From Platycnemis pennipes (lineage: Eukaryota > Arthropoda > Insecta > Odonata > Platycnemididae), in the NCBI GenBank assembly GCA_933228895.1, contig OW121847.1:89197656-89261655 (forward strand): a DNA stretch of 64,000 nt, written 5' to 3'. Positions 24,455 to 35,500 of this stretch are shown piece after piece (position 1 is the first letter of the stretch; each line of letters opens with the position of its first letter). Both the position numbers and the translations under genes were made by a program. The notes beneath the pieces were generated by a model. It made no database searches, had not been told where the DNA came from, and was given only the letters and a program-made list of their open reading frames with translations.

Positions 24455-25903
24455 CTGGTGGTGGTTTCATCATCAACTTAGTGATGATGAAGTGTCACTT
24501 AAAACTCAAGAAATTGAAGGAATCAATGAAGAACGTATAGCAAGTAGAGACACTAAAGGAACCTCAACAACGGCTGGCTTTTCAGAAGGCAGTGGAAAAC
24601 TGAAAAATAGAAGAGGATTTCACTGTAAATTCAGTGGAAAAGAGATGGGAAAAAATTCAAGAAGAAGCTTGAAGATATTAACGAGAATCATCTATAGAAG
24701 AGTAGAACTAAAAGCCGAGGAGTTCCTAGATGAGGACCAATTCGGGTTCAGAAGAAACAAGGGCTCCAGAGAAGCGAATTTGACCCTCAGGCAACTTATA
24801 GAGAAGAGAATAGAGAAGAATCTACCGACGTTTATTGTATTTGTAGCTTTGGAGAAGGCATTTGACAACGAGGGCTGGAACATGATTCTAAAAGAAATTG
24901 GAGTATCATACAATGACCGAAGAGTTATCCACAGCTTGCATAAAAACCAGGTGGCCATAATCAAATCAGGACCCAGCAGTACAGAAGCAAAAATAAAGAA
25001 AGGAGTGAGGCAAGGATGTGCACTATCTCCCGTATGATTCAATGTCTACATCGAGAAAGCCATCCCAGAAGTCAAAGAAAAGTCTCTGGGAGTGAATATC
25101 CACGGGGATAAAATCATCATGCTACGATTCGTCGATGACATAGCAGTCATGGCAGAAACAGAAGGAGATTTAAAGAAGACACTAGGAAATATGGAAAGAA
25201 CAATGACCAGATATCATCTGAGGATCAATAAAAAGAAAACTAAGGTATTCGTATGCAGTAGAAGAAAGGAAGCCAGGACCAATTATAAGCTAGAGAAACA
25301 AAAAATCGGGGAGGTGGAAGAGTTCTGTTACCTGGGGATCCGAGTAACCAGCGATGGAAGAAGCAAAAGAGAAATTGCCAGTAGAATTGCCCAGGCGAAA
25401 AGGGCATTTTACCAGGAGAAGATTCTGCTTACAGCTGCAAATACAACTGTGGAAGTGAGGAGACATTTCATTTGAACATACATCTGGAACATTCTGCGAA
25501 TCATGGATCAGGCAGTGAATCACGGACAATAACAGCATCAGAGAAGTCCAGGCTGGAAGCATTTGAAATGTGGTGCTATCGAAGAATGATGAAGATAAAA
25601 TGGATCGATCGAGTTACAAACGCATAAGTCTTAAGAAGATGTCTACTGAAAACCTTAAAAAGAAGACTGGACAACTTAATAGGTCACATCTTAATTTTGG
25701 CCTGATGAAGGCAATCGTCGAGGGAATAGTGAACGGGAACAATGTAAAAGGCAAGCCTCGTATGATGTATATGGAGCAAGTTATGAAGGATGTAAAGGAG
25801 AAGATCTACGTCAATATGAAGAGATTGGCCGTTAGAAGAATCGAGTGGAGGCCTGCGTCAAACCAATCCTAGGATTGTAGACCGATGATGATGGTGGTAT
25901 AAC
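24455..25903 (+). mobile_element. RTE-like LINE insertion, 5'-truncated
   Basis: This block interrupts copy 1 of the unnamed repeat and is missing from copy 2, which fixes its limits to within a few bases. It encodes a broken reverse transcriptase on the plus strand and ends in ACCGATGATGATGGTGG, a short GATG-type tail of the kind found on RTE-clade LINEs. Truncation at the 5' end is usual for such insertions. I could not see a clean target-site duplication. Confidence 0.8.
24470..25872 (+). pseudogene. Non-LTR reverse transcriptase, RTE-like, inactivated
   Basis: The protein fragments form a LINE reverse transcriptase that copies element RNA at a nicked target. In order: a degraded N-terminal part; LKILTRIIYRR; FLDEDQFGFRRNKGSREA (fingers/palm); motif A as VALEKAFD, where the usual first catalytic Asp (VDLEKAFD) is Ala; KKGVRQGCALSPV (motif B), followed by an in-frame TGA (25035-25037); then FVDDIAVMAE (25127 onward) with the catalytic DD kept; INKKKTKV; EEFCYLGIRVTSDG; and a C-terminal part ending RIEWRPASNQS. 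Further stops and frame changes lie at 25475-25610. The missing motif-A Asp and the stops show it is dead. RTE-like assignment rests on motif flavour and tail. Confidence 0.85.
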
Positions 25904-26650
25904 AAACGATAGTTTAATTGCGTTGTAACCCTTGGGTATCTTAAGTTATAACACAAGAAAATAATGGAATCAACTTTTTTATATCAGTGGGGTGAGAATA
26001 AGGCGGGTGAGCGTCTATTATTTGCTGTGAAAGTCGTGCAATGTAGCCACATTCGTCCTAAAAGTTGAGTCACACCATGACCTGTTAACAGCTTTAATCC
26101 ACTTTTACCTGTTAAATTTAACCTGTAACTGGATAAAACCGTAAATTTCAGGGCTATTCTCTTAAACCTATATGTATGAGAATGTAACAGAGTGAATCTC
26201 AATCGAATTTTGTCTATTGGTTTCCCCTTGCCTTCTATATCGCAACACTACAGCCATTAAAGTACTTTTTACCCCGGATATATTGAAATTAGTGTCACTT
26301 TTCCGACCGCCGTGGTCTCCACCTTCACTCCCATGAAAAAGAGCTGCTGGTTTCTCCTCCAGGTGACGAGAAGTATAATTGTTGACGTTCTCAAGTCACC
26401 ATCTTAACAGGTTTCTGTATCACTTGAAGGGCTTACCATAACCTAGGATATACCAATAATACCTCGGAATGTCGTCGCTTTTTGTCCACGACTGCTTAAT
26501 CCACGAGAAAACTCGCTTATTTCACAGCAAAATCTATTTATAGAGATCGATACAGTATCTGCAACCCGTTGGGCACACACGGAGTCTTTAAGCTCAGTCT
26601 CGAGGCCCTAATTATACCACAATTAAACTGGTCAAGTAATCAGACACAAG

Positions 26651-27677
26651 GCTTTGCAGATCAGAATCTTTCCAAATCGCAGGGCGTCACGCTCCATTCT
26701 TTCGATCTATTTTTATTTATTTTATGAGTCCTTGATTACCCAAAAAAACCCTCGGAATCAAATAGGTAAATATTTTCACGGTGCGAATCACATATGAGAT
26801 TTGAGATATTTCCCACGAAAATTCGTTTGTTTTGAGAATAGTGGTGACTGGAATGTGTGTGCATATAGTCCAGTGAATGCTATGTAGTACTTCAGATAAA
26901 GAGTGAAAATGTAAAAGATCCCTAGCCTTAATTGTTTCGTGGTAGTCTATGCAAACTATTCGTGACTATAAACTCAAGTGGCATAATTAAAATCGACTCA
27001 CCAGTCTTTTACATCCACGAAGTGCTATCAATAATTGCCTTGTGAAACTGCCAGACTACTCCTACGGTTACAAACCACGAATACAGTTGAGAAATTTAAC
27101 ATGGGTGATAACCATAAATAGAATTTTTCTTCCTTTCCCTTAAGTGGTTAACGATATTCGGGTGGCATAAAATCATCTGTCACATGGGTTATAAAATGAT
27201 GTAATTTTTTTAAGTCCTTTGGCATGATGCATGCAAGTATTGTATTTCTTCATCTTTATAATCCTTTTATATCAAAATATTCAGTTATCCAATTTTAATT
27301 CATTCCTTTCGGCCATGCTTGTCTGCAATTCCGTTAAAGTGGAACAAAATTAAAGCGATTATGATTGATGGTGTATATCACAGCTATTTTATCCAGCTGC
27401 AACTAACAACTGTCAATATAATGATTTAATAAGCATTGCATAACAGCAAGTAAACTCTTAATCTATGTCGGTTATAGAGATAACAGCAAAACCCCATTAA
27501 CCAGGCTGAATGCTTCATAAGGGGTGCAGAAACGAGTAGAAAACCTGAGCACCTGCTGGTATCAAATAATGAATGATAACAACGTTTGGAATCAAAGAGG
27601 CCTCATTACAGAATGAATACGGGCTGATTATACTGTGGATGTAAAAACTTTGTGTACTGCACTCAGAATGCCCTCAC
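26651..27677. other. No recognised gene
   Basis: AT-rich sequence without identifiable coding, RNA or repeat features. Confidence 0.5.
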
Positions 27678-27852
27678 TTCGATGGAGTTACTTGCTCCAT
27701 TTAATTGTTCACTAGCTCGGAGAACAGAGCTTGGAATTTTCGACGCTATAAATTTAGCCGCGTATGCGCAAACAACAACATAGTAGTACGGTAGGTAGGT
27801 CATAACAATGACTATGAACCACAAACAAAAGAGAGAACACTTTTGAAAAAAA
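27678..27852 (-). CDS. Weak candidate exon, receptor TM6-TM7-like
   Basis: A minus-strand open segment of about 58 codons lies between an acceptor-like TTAG (27853-27856) and a donor-like GTGAGG (27677 downward). The translation has one strong hydrophobic helix, FCLWFIVIVMTYLPYYYVVV, whose TYLPYY recalls the CWLPYY of transmembrane helix 6 in rhodopsin-like receptors. About 25 residues later comes LNGASNSIE, recalling the start of the helix 7 motif before NPxxY, which would then fall in the next exon. I found no companion exons. T-rich DNA can produce such hydrophobic frames by chance. Confidence 0.2.
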
Positions 27853-27869
27853 CTAAGGCTCAAAAATGT

Positions 27870-28368
27870 ATTGCCCTTATCGATACTCAACTAAGGATAT
27901 ATTTGTTGGTACATGAATGGCACCCGTCTAGCTCGGATCATCCGACTTTCTAGGCCATTTTAAAAATGTTATGGTTCATCCTTTAAAAATTAACTTCTCT
28001 AAACTAGGAAATTGGAGAGCTTTATAAATGCCAATTATACTTATAAATGAGTGTCCATACTACTATGACACATACCTACCCTAAATTATGCACATGCCTA
28101 TGGGAAGATGGATAATTAGCTGCTGTGTTAAAAAAACTGATCAAAATTATTCATTCATCTCCAATTTTTTGCTTGCCGCTATCTAGTTAAAATATTGGGT
28201 GAAGCAAAAGAATAATTTACTATTTATCTCTAATTTTTATTTGTACCCTCAGGCCTTCGGAAACTCTTTGAGAGGAATGAATGCATGTCATGAAATAAAC
28301 AATTAGATTTTATGTATTCTGATTCTTCTTATAATTACATATGTTCCTTTTAAGGAGTTTCTAAAATC
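27870..28368. other. No recognised gene
   Basis: AT-rich DNA; nothing identified. Confidence 0.5.
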
Positions 28369-28406
28369 CTGAGGATGTTAATGAAAATTAGCGAAACGTA
28401 GGCGTC
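28369..28406 (+). ncRNA. Hammerhead ribozyme, canonical core
   Basis: CUGAGGA (28369-28375) fits CUGANGA. It is followed by one extra U, helix II GUUAAU/AUUAGC capped by GAAA, the core GAAA (28393-28396), helix III ACG/CGU with loop UAGG, and C17 at 28406. For helix I, TTTCT upstream can pair with AGAAA directly after C17, or TAAAAT with ATTTTA a little further out. All invariant bases are present. No coding remnant was seen next to it, so it may be a solo Penelope-like 3' end or a retrozyme-like relic. The extra base before helix II departs from the textbook form. Confidence 0.65.
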
Positions 28407-28442
28407 AGAAATAATTTTAACAATGACTAAGTCTGCAGAAGT

Positions 28443-28458
28443 CTAAGATATATCTTAG
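28443..28458. repeat. Perfect 16-bp palindrome
   Basis: CTAAGATATATCTTAG. Lies 37 bp after the hammerhead core. Too short to interpret alone. Confidence 0.6.
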
Positions 28459-28729
28459 GTTATACCACTCTATATAACTTCAGCAGCTGCTGCAACTCAA
28501 AGCCAAAATTCACTGAGTTAAGGCTTGATGGCTTGAAGGTGTGATTAAGATGTCTCTCACAGTGTCAGGGGTTCCATTTTGGTCCCTGACCCTGTGGACA
28601 ACCCGAGAAGCCTTCATGCAGTTAATACACCGAGAAAACAGCCGATCATAAATTCACTACCACTAAAACATTAAGAGTGCTGCCCAATTAGCAACTTCAA
28701 GATACAATGCCTAGAACTCAGATTAGGAA

Positions 28730-29430
28730 ACAGATAATGGACAGGGGCGTCGTGAAAGTCGGGGGAGTTTGGATGGAGGGGGAAGGGGTAGGTGAAGGAA
28801 ACGGGTAGCCGTCGCCAGCCGAGGTCGCTCTTGTTGACCGTCGGTCAACAAGCTTCCAAATTTCCTCTTCTCCCCCATACCCTCGGATAACTACTACGCA
28901 AAAGGGCATCGCTGGTAATCGAGTAAAATATTTAATTAAGGAAATTACTTTCCTCCATAAAACGTGGAATCGTGTTTTTTTCAGATTAAAAGAGAACACC
29001 GACCACTTTTTAGGAGAAGTAGACCTTCAGTTCCATTGGGAAGAAAAAAGGGGAACTGGCAAGGGATTGCAGGTACGAGCAACACTAACGAAAAGGATCT
29101 CAGGAAACATACGAAAGGAGGGGTTGAGAAGTGAGAGGGGAGAGGGACGGGATTAGGCAAGAAGAGGGTGGCCGTGAGGGTTTTGGGGGTAAGACTCGCA
29201 CCCGTAGACTGGAGGATAAAAGGGAATTGGATAAAGGATTTGAAACTCCTGCGTGGCACGGGTGACGAGAGCTGGTTGAGGCTAGCGAATACGGCAAGAA
29301 GAGCTCTGGATAAGGGGAAAAAGCGGTGCAAGGAAGTAAAATGATAGCCGCGCGAAGATAAGGATGCAAGTAAAAAGGGTCGTTCTAGTGGGGCAGGGAG
29401 TGGAGAAGGAAGAGAACCTCCAACGGTCGG
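28730..29430. other. GC-rich and purine-rich island
   Basis: G/A-rich plus strand, especially 28740-28800 and 29030-29420, with several CpG. Minus-strand frames (Ser/Pro/Leu-rich) are composition-driven. A short inverted word GACCG(T)...CGGTC near 28836 was noticed. No gene recognised. Confidence 0.5.
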
Positions 29431-29804
29431 GAGTACAGCGGTGTCGACGTCCTTATGGCCGGCTGATCAAAATTTTCACCCCAAAAAACGAAATATCTCA
29501 TAAGAAAAGAAACACAAATACCAAGGGAAAATAAACATGAGAAAAAAGCACGGCTCTAAACCCTTATTTTTTTCCGGAGGACGATTCGTACATTTTTATG
29601 CCGCTGCATGATAAAAACTTTGTCAAACTCGGTACGCATGTTTATGGATCTGGAAACATTATATATTTATATCTGAAGTATGCAATGCACGTAGTAACGT
29701 TAACAAAAGCGGAAAACATCTCCGCATGATGACCTCGACTTGAGGTGCAAAACATCAGTGACTTCGGCTAGATTTAGAAAGAAGACGGTCGAACTGAGTG
29801 ATTC

Positions 29805-30030
29805 TAGGTAAGGGGCTAGTCACGTTGAAATATCGTTTCCAGTCAGATCACCGTAGTAAAGCATCGTTGGGACCGGACGGGGATTGGATGGGTGCCCCTC
29901 CTCAATACCTCTACCGCAGTGCTCTTGTCCCCTGTCTGCAAGTGGCGGGCAAGTAAATTGTGGGTTGGCACAAGGGACCCAAAAAAGGCCCGAAGTGCCA
30001 GGAGGACTCCATAAGGCCACCACCCACACA
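29805..30030 (+). mobile_element. Probable 5S-derived SINE
   Basis: The 5S-like head (29812-29932) continues into a GC-rich body (29933-30030) that differs from the AT-rich flanks and contains short complementary words (for example GGCACAAGGG and TGGCC segments). The change in composition at about 30030 marks the probable end. No target-site duplication was found, so a lone 5S pseudogene beside unrelated DNA remains possible. 5S-derived SINEs (SINE3 type) are known in several animal groups. Confidence 0.5.
29812..29932 (+). ncRNA. 5S rRNA-derived sequence (SINE head or pseudogene)
   Basis: Collinear with animal 5S rRNA over nearly its whole length of about 120 bases. CACGTTGAAATATC matches the conserved CACGTTGAATACACC; AGATCACCGTAGTAAAGCAT corresponds to CGATCACCGAAGTTAAGCAA; and GGATTGGATGGGTGCCC corresponds to TACTTGGATGGGTGACC. 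The polymerase III A-box and C-box regions are thus recognisable. Many substitutions exclude a working 5S gene. The downstream non-5S segment suggests a 5S-derived SINE. Confidence 0.75.
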
Positions 30031-30039
30031 TAAATTTAC

Positions 30040-32390
30040 ATATTTTAACTGAATACCACTATAGATTTCTTCAAACATGATCAGAGCTCTAATAATTTAA
30101 AGAACAAAAAAGAGCCGAGTTCAATATTGAAATACTATACTACTGTTTTCCTTCCTATATTGAATACACTCCATAAAGTTTCGCCGGAAAGCATTAATTT
30201 ATATTTAGCTCGAGTTGTCATATATCATTTTTTTCTGATCAATTTATTTGAAGTTGCTAATTGAAAAAGCAGATGTTGCCCACCAAATGCGATGAAGACA
30301 TGTTTATTGAATATTAATTACTTCGATTGAATAAACTCATCAAAATTTCGCCTCTTCCCCTGCATCTTTCTTAATTTAATTCAAAATTGAGATCACAATC
30401 GATAATTCTTAGCTTCGTGCGTAGCCTAAACCCGTAAACTTGCTAATACACCTAAGAAAAAAAAATATCTACATGGAAGATGCAAGATATCTGCCTGCTT
30501 AAAAATTCACTGAGCCGAAACTCTTGCAATATTTACTTGAGAGCGGGAAACTAAAACGGAGTTACAATGAAATTTAAGGGTGAGGGGTTGGGACAAATTC
30601 GCGAGGAAGGCGGCGAGTGATATATACACCCCGCAACAGGACGTGTGGCATGGGGAAATGTTAAATTTAGGTGAAAAAAATACTCATAAATAATATGGTA
30701 TACTTTTTCTCCATTCTCTTCGTCTACAGATTTTGGTTGAGTTATCATGGCATAATACGCATGGCGATGTCATAATGATGATCATCATGCTATTCCTATT
30801 TGCGCTAGGTACGTCCAATCAGCCAGAAGAAAAGCCACTACTGAGAATATAACACTTATTTGGACGCAAAAAAACATGGACTTCGTATTGGATCGAGAAT
30901 TTAAATTCGCAGATATTTTATTCTATTCTATATGTGAGAATGAACATTTTTCCATGCAACCGAGGTGCTCTTTCCAGTATTATTCATTCAAATTCGTGAT
31001 TTCACGAATCTAAGTCAGAATCTATCGTCAAAGGACTTTAAAGCATCATTTTCACCAAAAATATGTAAATAATTAAGACCACTAACTGCTAACATTTCAC
31101 CAAACTCTTAGGAGTGGCAATACAATTAGTTATTAAGGGTGAGGGTTCGATAGATGAGTGCTTGTTTAGCATAAGAAATACGAAGGAATTCAACGCTTTC
31201 ATACACGGAAGACTGACCTTTAACTCCATTCAGCACGAGGCCTCTCGACCGCCAGTCACTGTCGATTGTATCCAATGAATAATTCTTGGCGCTTAAGGAA
31301 ACTGAAGCCAGGATTTCAGCTTGAAAGGCAGCACTCCAGATACCAAGAAGATACCAAGCCAGAGTCCTACCAATGTAAGGTATTGTACCTCGAGGAAATA
31401 GAGCTGAAAAAATAAGAAATGACAGTGAAAATACGTGGTAAAATTCGTAAAAATTCTAACCGAGCATTATGTTATCAATTTTGCAGAGAAGTAAGTCGTC
31501 TAATAGAATTAATACATATTTTTATGGAGCTACTTAGATTTATATTACCATCAGCAGTAATTTTCTCAAAGTAAAACTCATATCTTTACTTATTACACAC
31601 CGGAGGAAATGTTTAGGATGAAAGAACATACGAGGGGATACATAGGAGGATTTCAATTTATCACATAGTTTTCAGAATAGGACTGTACTTATCTACGAAT
31701 AGTTTCACCTTCTTCGTTAAAAATGTACAGTAATTCTTATTCCACTAGATGTCTCCTTTCTTTGGTTTTATAACTGAGGCTTGCATATATATTATTTTTA
31801 TCTACCAACCAGCATCTACGACCGGACATTATGTAAAGGCTCATTAAGAACTGAGAAAAGATACACCATCTCACTTATACTTAGTGGCCAAATTAAAACA
31901 TAATATCAAGTACCAAAGGTATTATTCTAATTGGAGAGTATAAACTTCAAACTCTACGTTAAATTATTGGAAAACATTTAAGAAACACTAGAAAATTAGT
32001 TCTGAAACACCAGAAAGTCACGATTTTAACACAAACTAATGTGGACAATTATAAAGAAATAAAAAGTAATTTTGATGATACGACTTACTAGAAGTGAACC
32101 CAAATCAAAATTGGAAATTTCTTCGATTTGTGCATTAATTTATTCTATTTAATTGGATGAAAATGGATAGAAATTTCCATTGTTTACTCCATAGACGTCG
32201 GGCTCATATCACTTTGCTGATTCCGATAATTGGTTTTCATCAATAGGTACACAGGTAGCCTTTTTATAGTGAGCGAATAATTTAGCTTCACTAATATAGT
32301 ATTTCACCGTCGCCCAATGAAATGGATCAAAGCGGAAAAAATCTCATTAATGAATATAACAGTTTCTGGCATTACTGAGTAGAATTTATC
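30040..32390. other. AT-rich DNA without recognised feature
   Basis: No gene, RNA or clear repeat seen. Confidence 0.55.
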
Positions 32391-32475
32391 CATCGTGGAG
32401 ATAGAAATAACAACACTGTTCAGGTATAAATTCAATTAGAATAACAATTCCACGTATAAATTGCATTCAATTCAC

Positions 32476-32508
32476 GACTCGGGTTTCGCTACAGCGTAGC
32501 ATCATCAG
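32476..32508 (-). ncRNA. Hammerhead ribozyme, canonical core
   Basis: Minus strand: CUGAUGA (32508-32502), one extra U, helix II GCUAC/GUAGC with loop GCU, GAAA (32487-32484), a helix III ACCCGAGU that is one change from the palindrome ACCCGGGU seen in the 0.6-1.1 kb foldback, and C17 at 32476. All core bases are present; helix I is short. Flanking DNA at 32420-32470 has the repeated word GTATAAATT. Probably a Penelope-like 3' end; no coding remnant is visible. Confidence 0.65.
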
Positions 32509-32539
32509 GTCTTATATGCTCTTGGTAGTTTGACATAGT

Positions 32540-35500
32540 AAATCCTTCTGCGTGTAAATTTAAATTTGATTTCTCGATGATTTATCATATTATCTATAGC
32601 AAACATTTATCGCCATGATCTAGTAATAGACAGAGAGTGAGTGATGAGCTAGTTCATTATCGTCGTTTATTACAAATATTTTTCCATAAAAAAACATTTT
32701 CGCTTATCTTCGTACACAACACTTGAAATATTAAAACGAAATGTATGGTAGATAATTTATTCGAGGGAGTTGTGCAGCTAGATATTGAAAAAAACAAAAT
32801 GAGCAAGAATAAAAACAATAACATATTCCACAATGTTTCATGCACCGACAAAAAGACAAAATAACTTTCCTCCAGAGGATGGATAAGAATGAGTGAACTA
32901 AACTTCTACCCCAGCAGAATCATGTGCAATCGTTCCGCCAATTGAAATTCAGAGGCGGAAAAACAAGAGCGGAAATTTTCGTTTTCATCGGGCAGAAATT
33001 TATTCATCTATTCGCATAATATTCAGCGGCCCCTGTTCATCGTATCATCTCGCTTTCAACTTTTTCTCTCCCTCTCTCTCCTTCCCTATGGAGGATTTTC
33101 CCTCATTGCCATATGACAAGTAAAACCCACCTCCAACGCTAAGGCCCTTTTAGCCGAGGATACAGCTTGAAATATGCAAAGGAAGGAAGACGACACGGGG
33201 ATAGCGTGCGTCTGAATCCGGAGAAGATCGGAAGTAAAGGCGAGGAAGGTGTTGGGCCCGCGAGTAGAGAAGGAAGGGGTGAAAAGTGGCCATAAAAAAA
33301 GAGACGAAGGTACGTGGCTGAACAGGTAGCCAAAATGGGGCGTACCAAAGTTCGTGAGGAAACCGAATAACATAGGCCGGCGGTTCTAAACCTCTCAGTG
33401 CCGGTGAGGAGCACTTGCGTACCTATACCATGCCAGCAAGGGAGAAAACGCTTAGGCTTCCACTCAGCTAAACGTAATGACTTTCAATGCACCTGCATCA
33501 ACTGAGCGCTCTTAAAGCCAAGTAAATTCTAAGTCGTAGAGGGTACTTTGACAAATACACCCTAGGGAATATACTACAAGGCAATTCTAAACTAGAAATG
33601 AAATCCTACTACTTGGATGCCCATGGATTTAAGATTTAGACATATCTAAGAGGCCGATATGTTTGCAGATATGCTGTGATAATCACATAAAAGATGTGTA
33701 TATTATTATCTATGAAGGGCTAAATAATGTCATTAATCCACACTATGCTGAAAATGGCCATTTGTAGCGATTATAATATGAAGAAAAATACTCATTTTCA
33801 GTCTCATGGCTTAAAATTCACTTCCTTAGCTACGCCATTGAGTTTGCAAGTATAAGAGTAAAGTGGACAAGATAAATTATTATTAAATCACAAAAAAATA
33901 GTCCAAAGACGACGTAACTTCAGAGGTTATGGTCGCTCTGTCAGTTAGAGTCAGATTTTGACTCGCAAACTCATTCCTGGGTACGTCTGTGGAAAATAAT
34001 TGATTCTGAAAATACAACGGGTAAAATCTATCTAGCAAGAAGCTCATTACCTGCTCACTTTTCAACTAAATTAATGCATGTTGCCATTTGAATGTTTAAC
34101 CACATAATAATTATAATGTGAAATCAGATGGATGGTTTCTGGTGAATAATTCATCCATTTGTAGTGTCATAATGTTTAACTTAGAGATTATTTCATGAGG
34201 CTAAATGTGATCTAATTTCCAGTAAAATGTTCCACCAATTTGTAACATTAGTACTAGAGAAAAAATAAAAGCTGGAGTTATATCCCAGATGCATATTAAA
34301 CAAAATATAAGTATTATCAATGCCGCTTTCATGAACTCATGTTCATTCTACAGAGAGCGTGAACTAATACCTTCCTGCTACTTGATATTATGAGGATGTT
34401 TATAATTATATAATGTTCAATGCAAATGTAGTATTTCCTTATATATTCAATAAAATGAAAAACGTTTTTGCGATAGCACTACTGTAACAGTTCCGTAAGT
34501 ATATCTTAGGACCTGTATTAAAAGTTATCTGATGCTTTGAAGTAAGCTAAATTCGGAGAAAATATATATATTACGCGAAAAACCTCCATTATTTTCTTCC
34601 ATATTCTATTAAATGTGATTATATCCATTGTGAGGTCGTACGTAAAAGAGTTTCACACGAACAATTTCTGATTTCAACCAAAATTTATTTTTTAAATCTA
34701 GACAGTAATACGGGAAGCATCGGTATAAATTAACTCTACTTCCAGTTAATTCCACTTCTGGGAATAAAAAGCACTACTTTACAAGTACGAAACAAAATTC
34801 TGAATTGAACCAATAAAATTCCCAACCAAATTCATTGGTATCAGGTGTAACTTTGTGAAAACGATCCATTAGGACGTGAACTGTCATTATTTCGTGCCCT
34901 ATCTAATTGCTCGTAGGTAAGCCATGAGTAAAGCATGCGGCAGAAGAAATAGAGTTCTTCTTGCTTCTTATCGGCGGAGATACTTGAGGTTAACACACGA
35001 GATGAATAAAGGATACATGTAGTTATTTTCTTCATGTTCACGTGGCACGAGTAAAATATCCGGCGGCAAGAAAAAAATAATGGCCATGATTTTTCGTAAA
35101 ATTCTGGCCATCACACAGAGAACGAGGCAGAATAAGGTGGGTCGATGGAACCAGGTGAGAATGGAAGGCAAAAACTTTAATTTCTTTTCAACAGTCCCAA
35201 TTTCCGCCGAAATCTCGACAAACGTATAGGGAAGAAAGGACCCAAAAGGGCCGGGAGCAAGGCTTAGGCGAGAAATCCCGTCTCCACGCAGTTTCGACGA
35301 AGGAAGAGATTTCCGCCGATTCCTCTTTAGATGCAGCGGCTCCCACCCTTGAAAGTAAGGAGGAGACCCTGGAAAGCCTTCCCTACGCTCCCCACTCCCC
35401 CTGTAACATCTGTGGGAGGCGAGCCCCGCGCGGCCAAGCTCCTGAGCGGGGCGGGGATAGGGGAAGCTGTTGCAAAGGCGAATGGGTCGAACGGTAGATA

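Larger units (their letters stand above)
24040..26650. repeat. Unnamed dispersed repeat, copy 1, split by LINE
   Basis: The segments 24040-24454 and 25904-26650 match, in the same order and orientation, a continuous stretch at 38995-40170. Shared words include TCGTTCAACT-like and TTTTGTACGTTTTTGA, CCTCGGAATGTCGTCGCTTTT and CTCGAGGCCCTAATTATA. The divergence is substantial, with many substitutions and small gaps, so the copies are old. No coding frame is conserved between them. The type of element is unknown; no terminal repeats were seen. Confidence 0.85.

Noticed and set aside
29812..29932. Functional 5S rRNA gene
   Set aside because: Too many substitutions and indel-like differences in conserved positions, no tandem array, and attached to a non-5S body.
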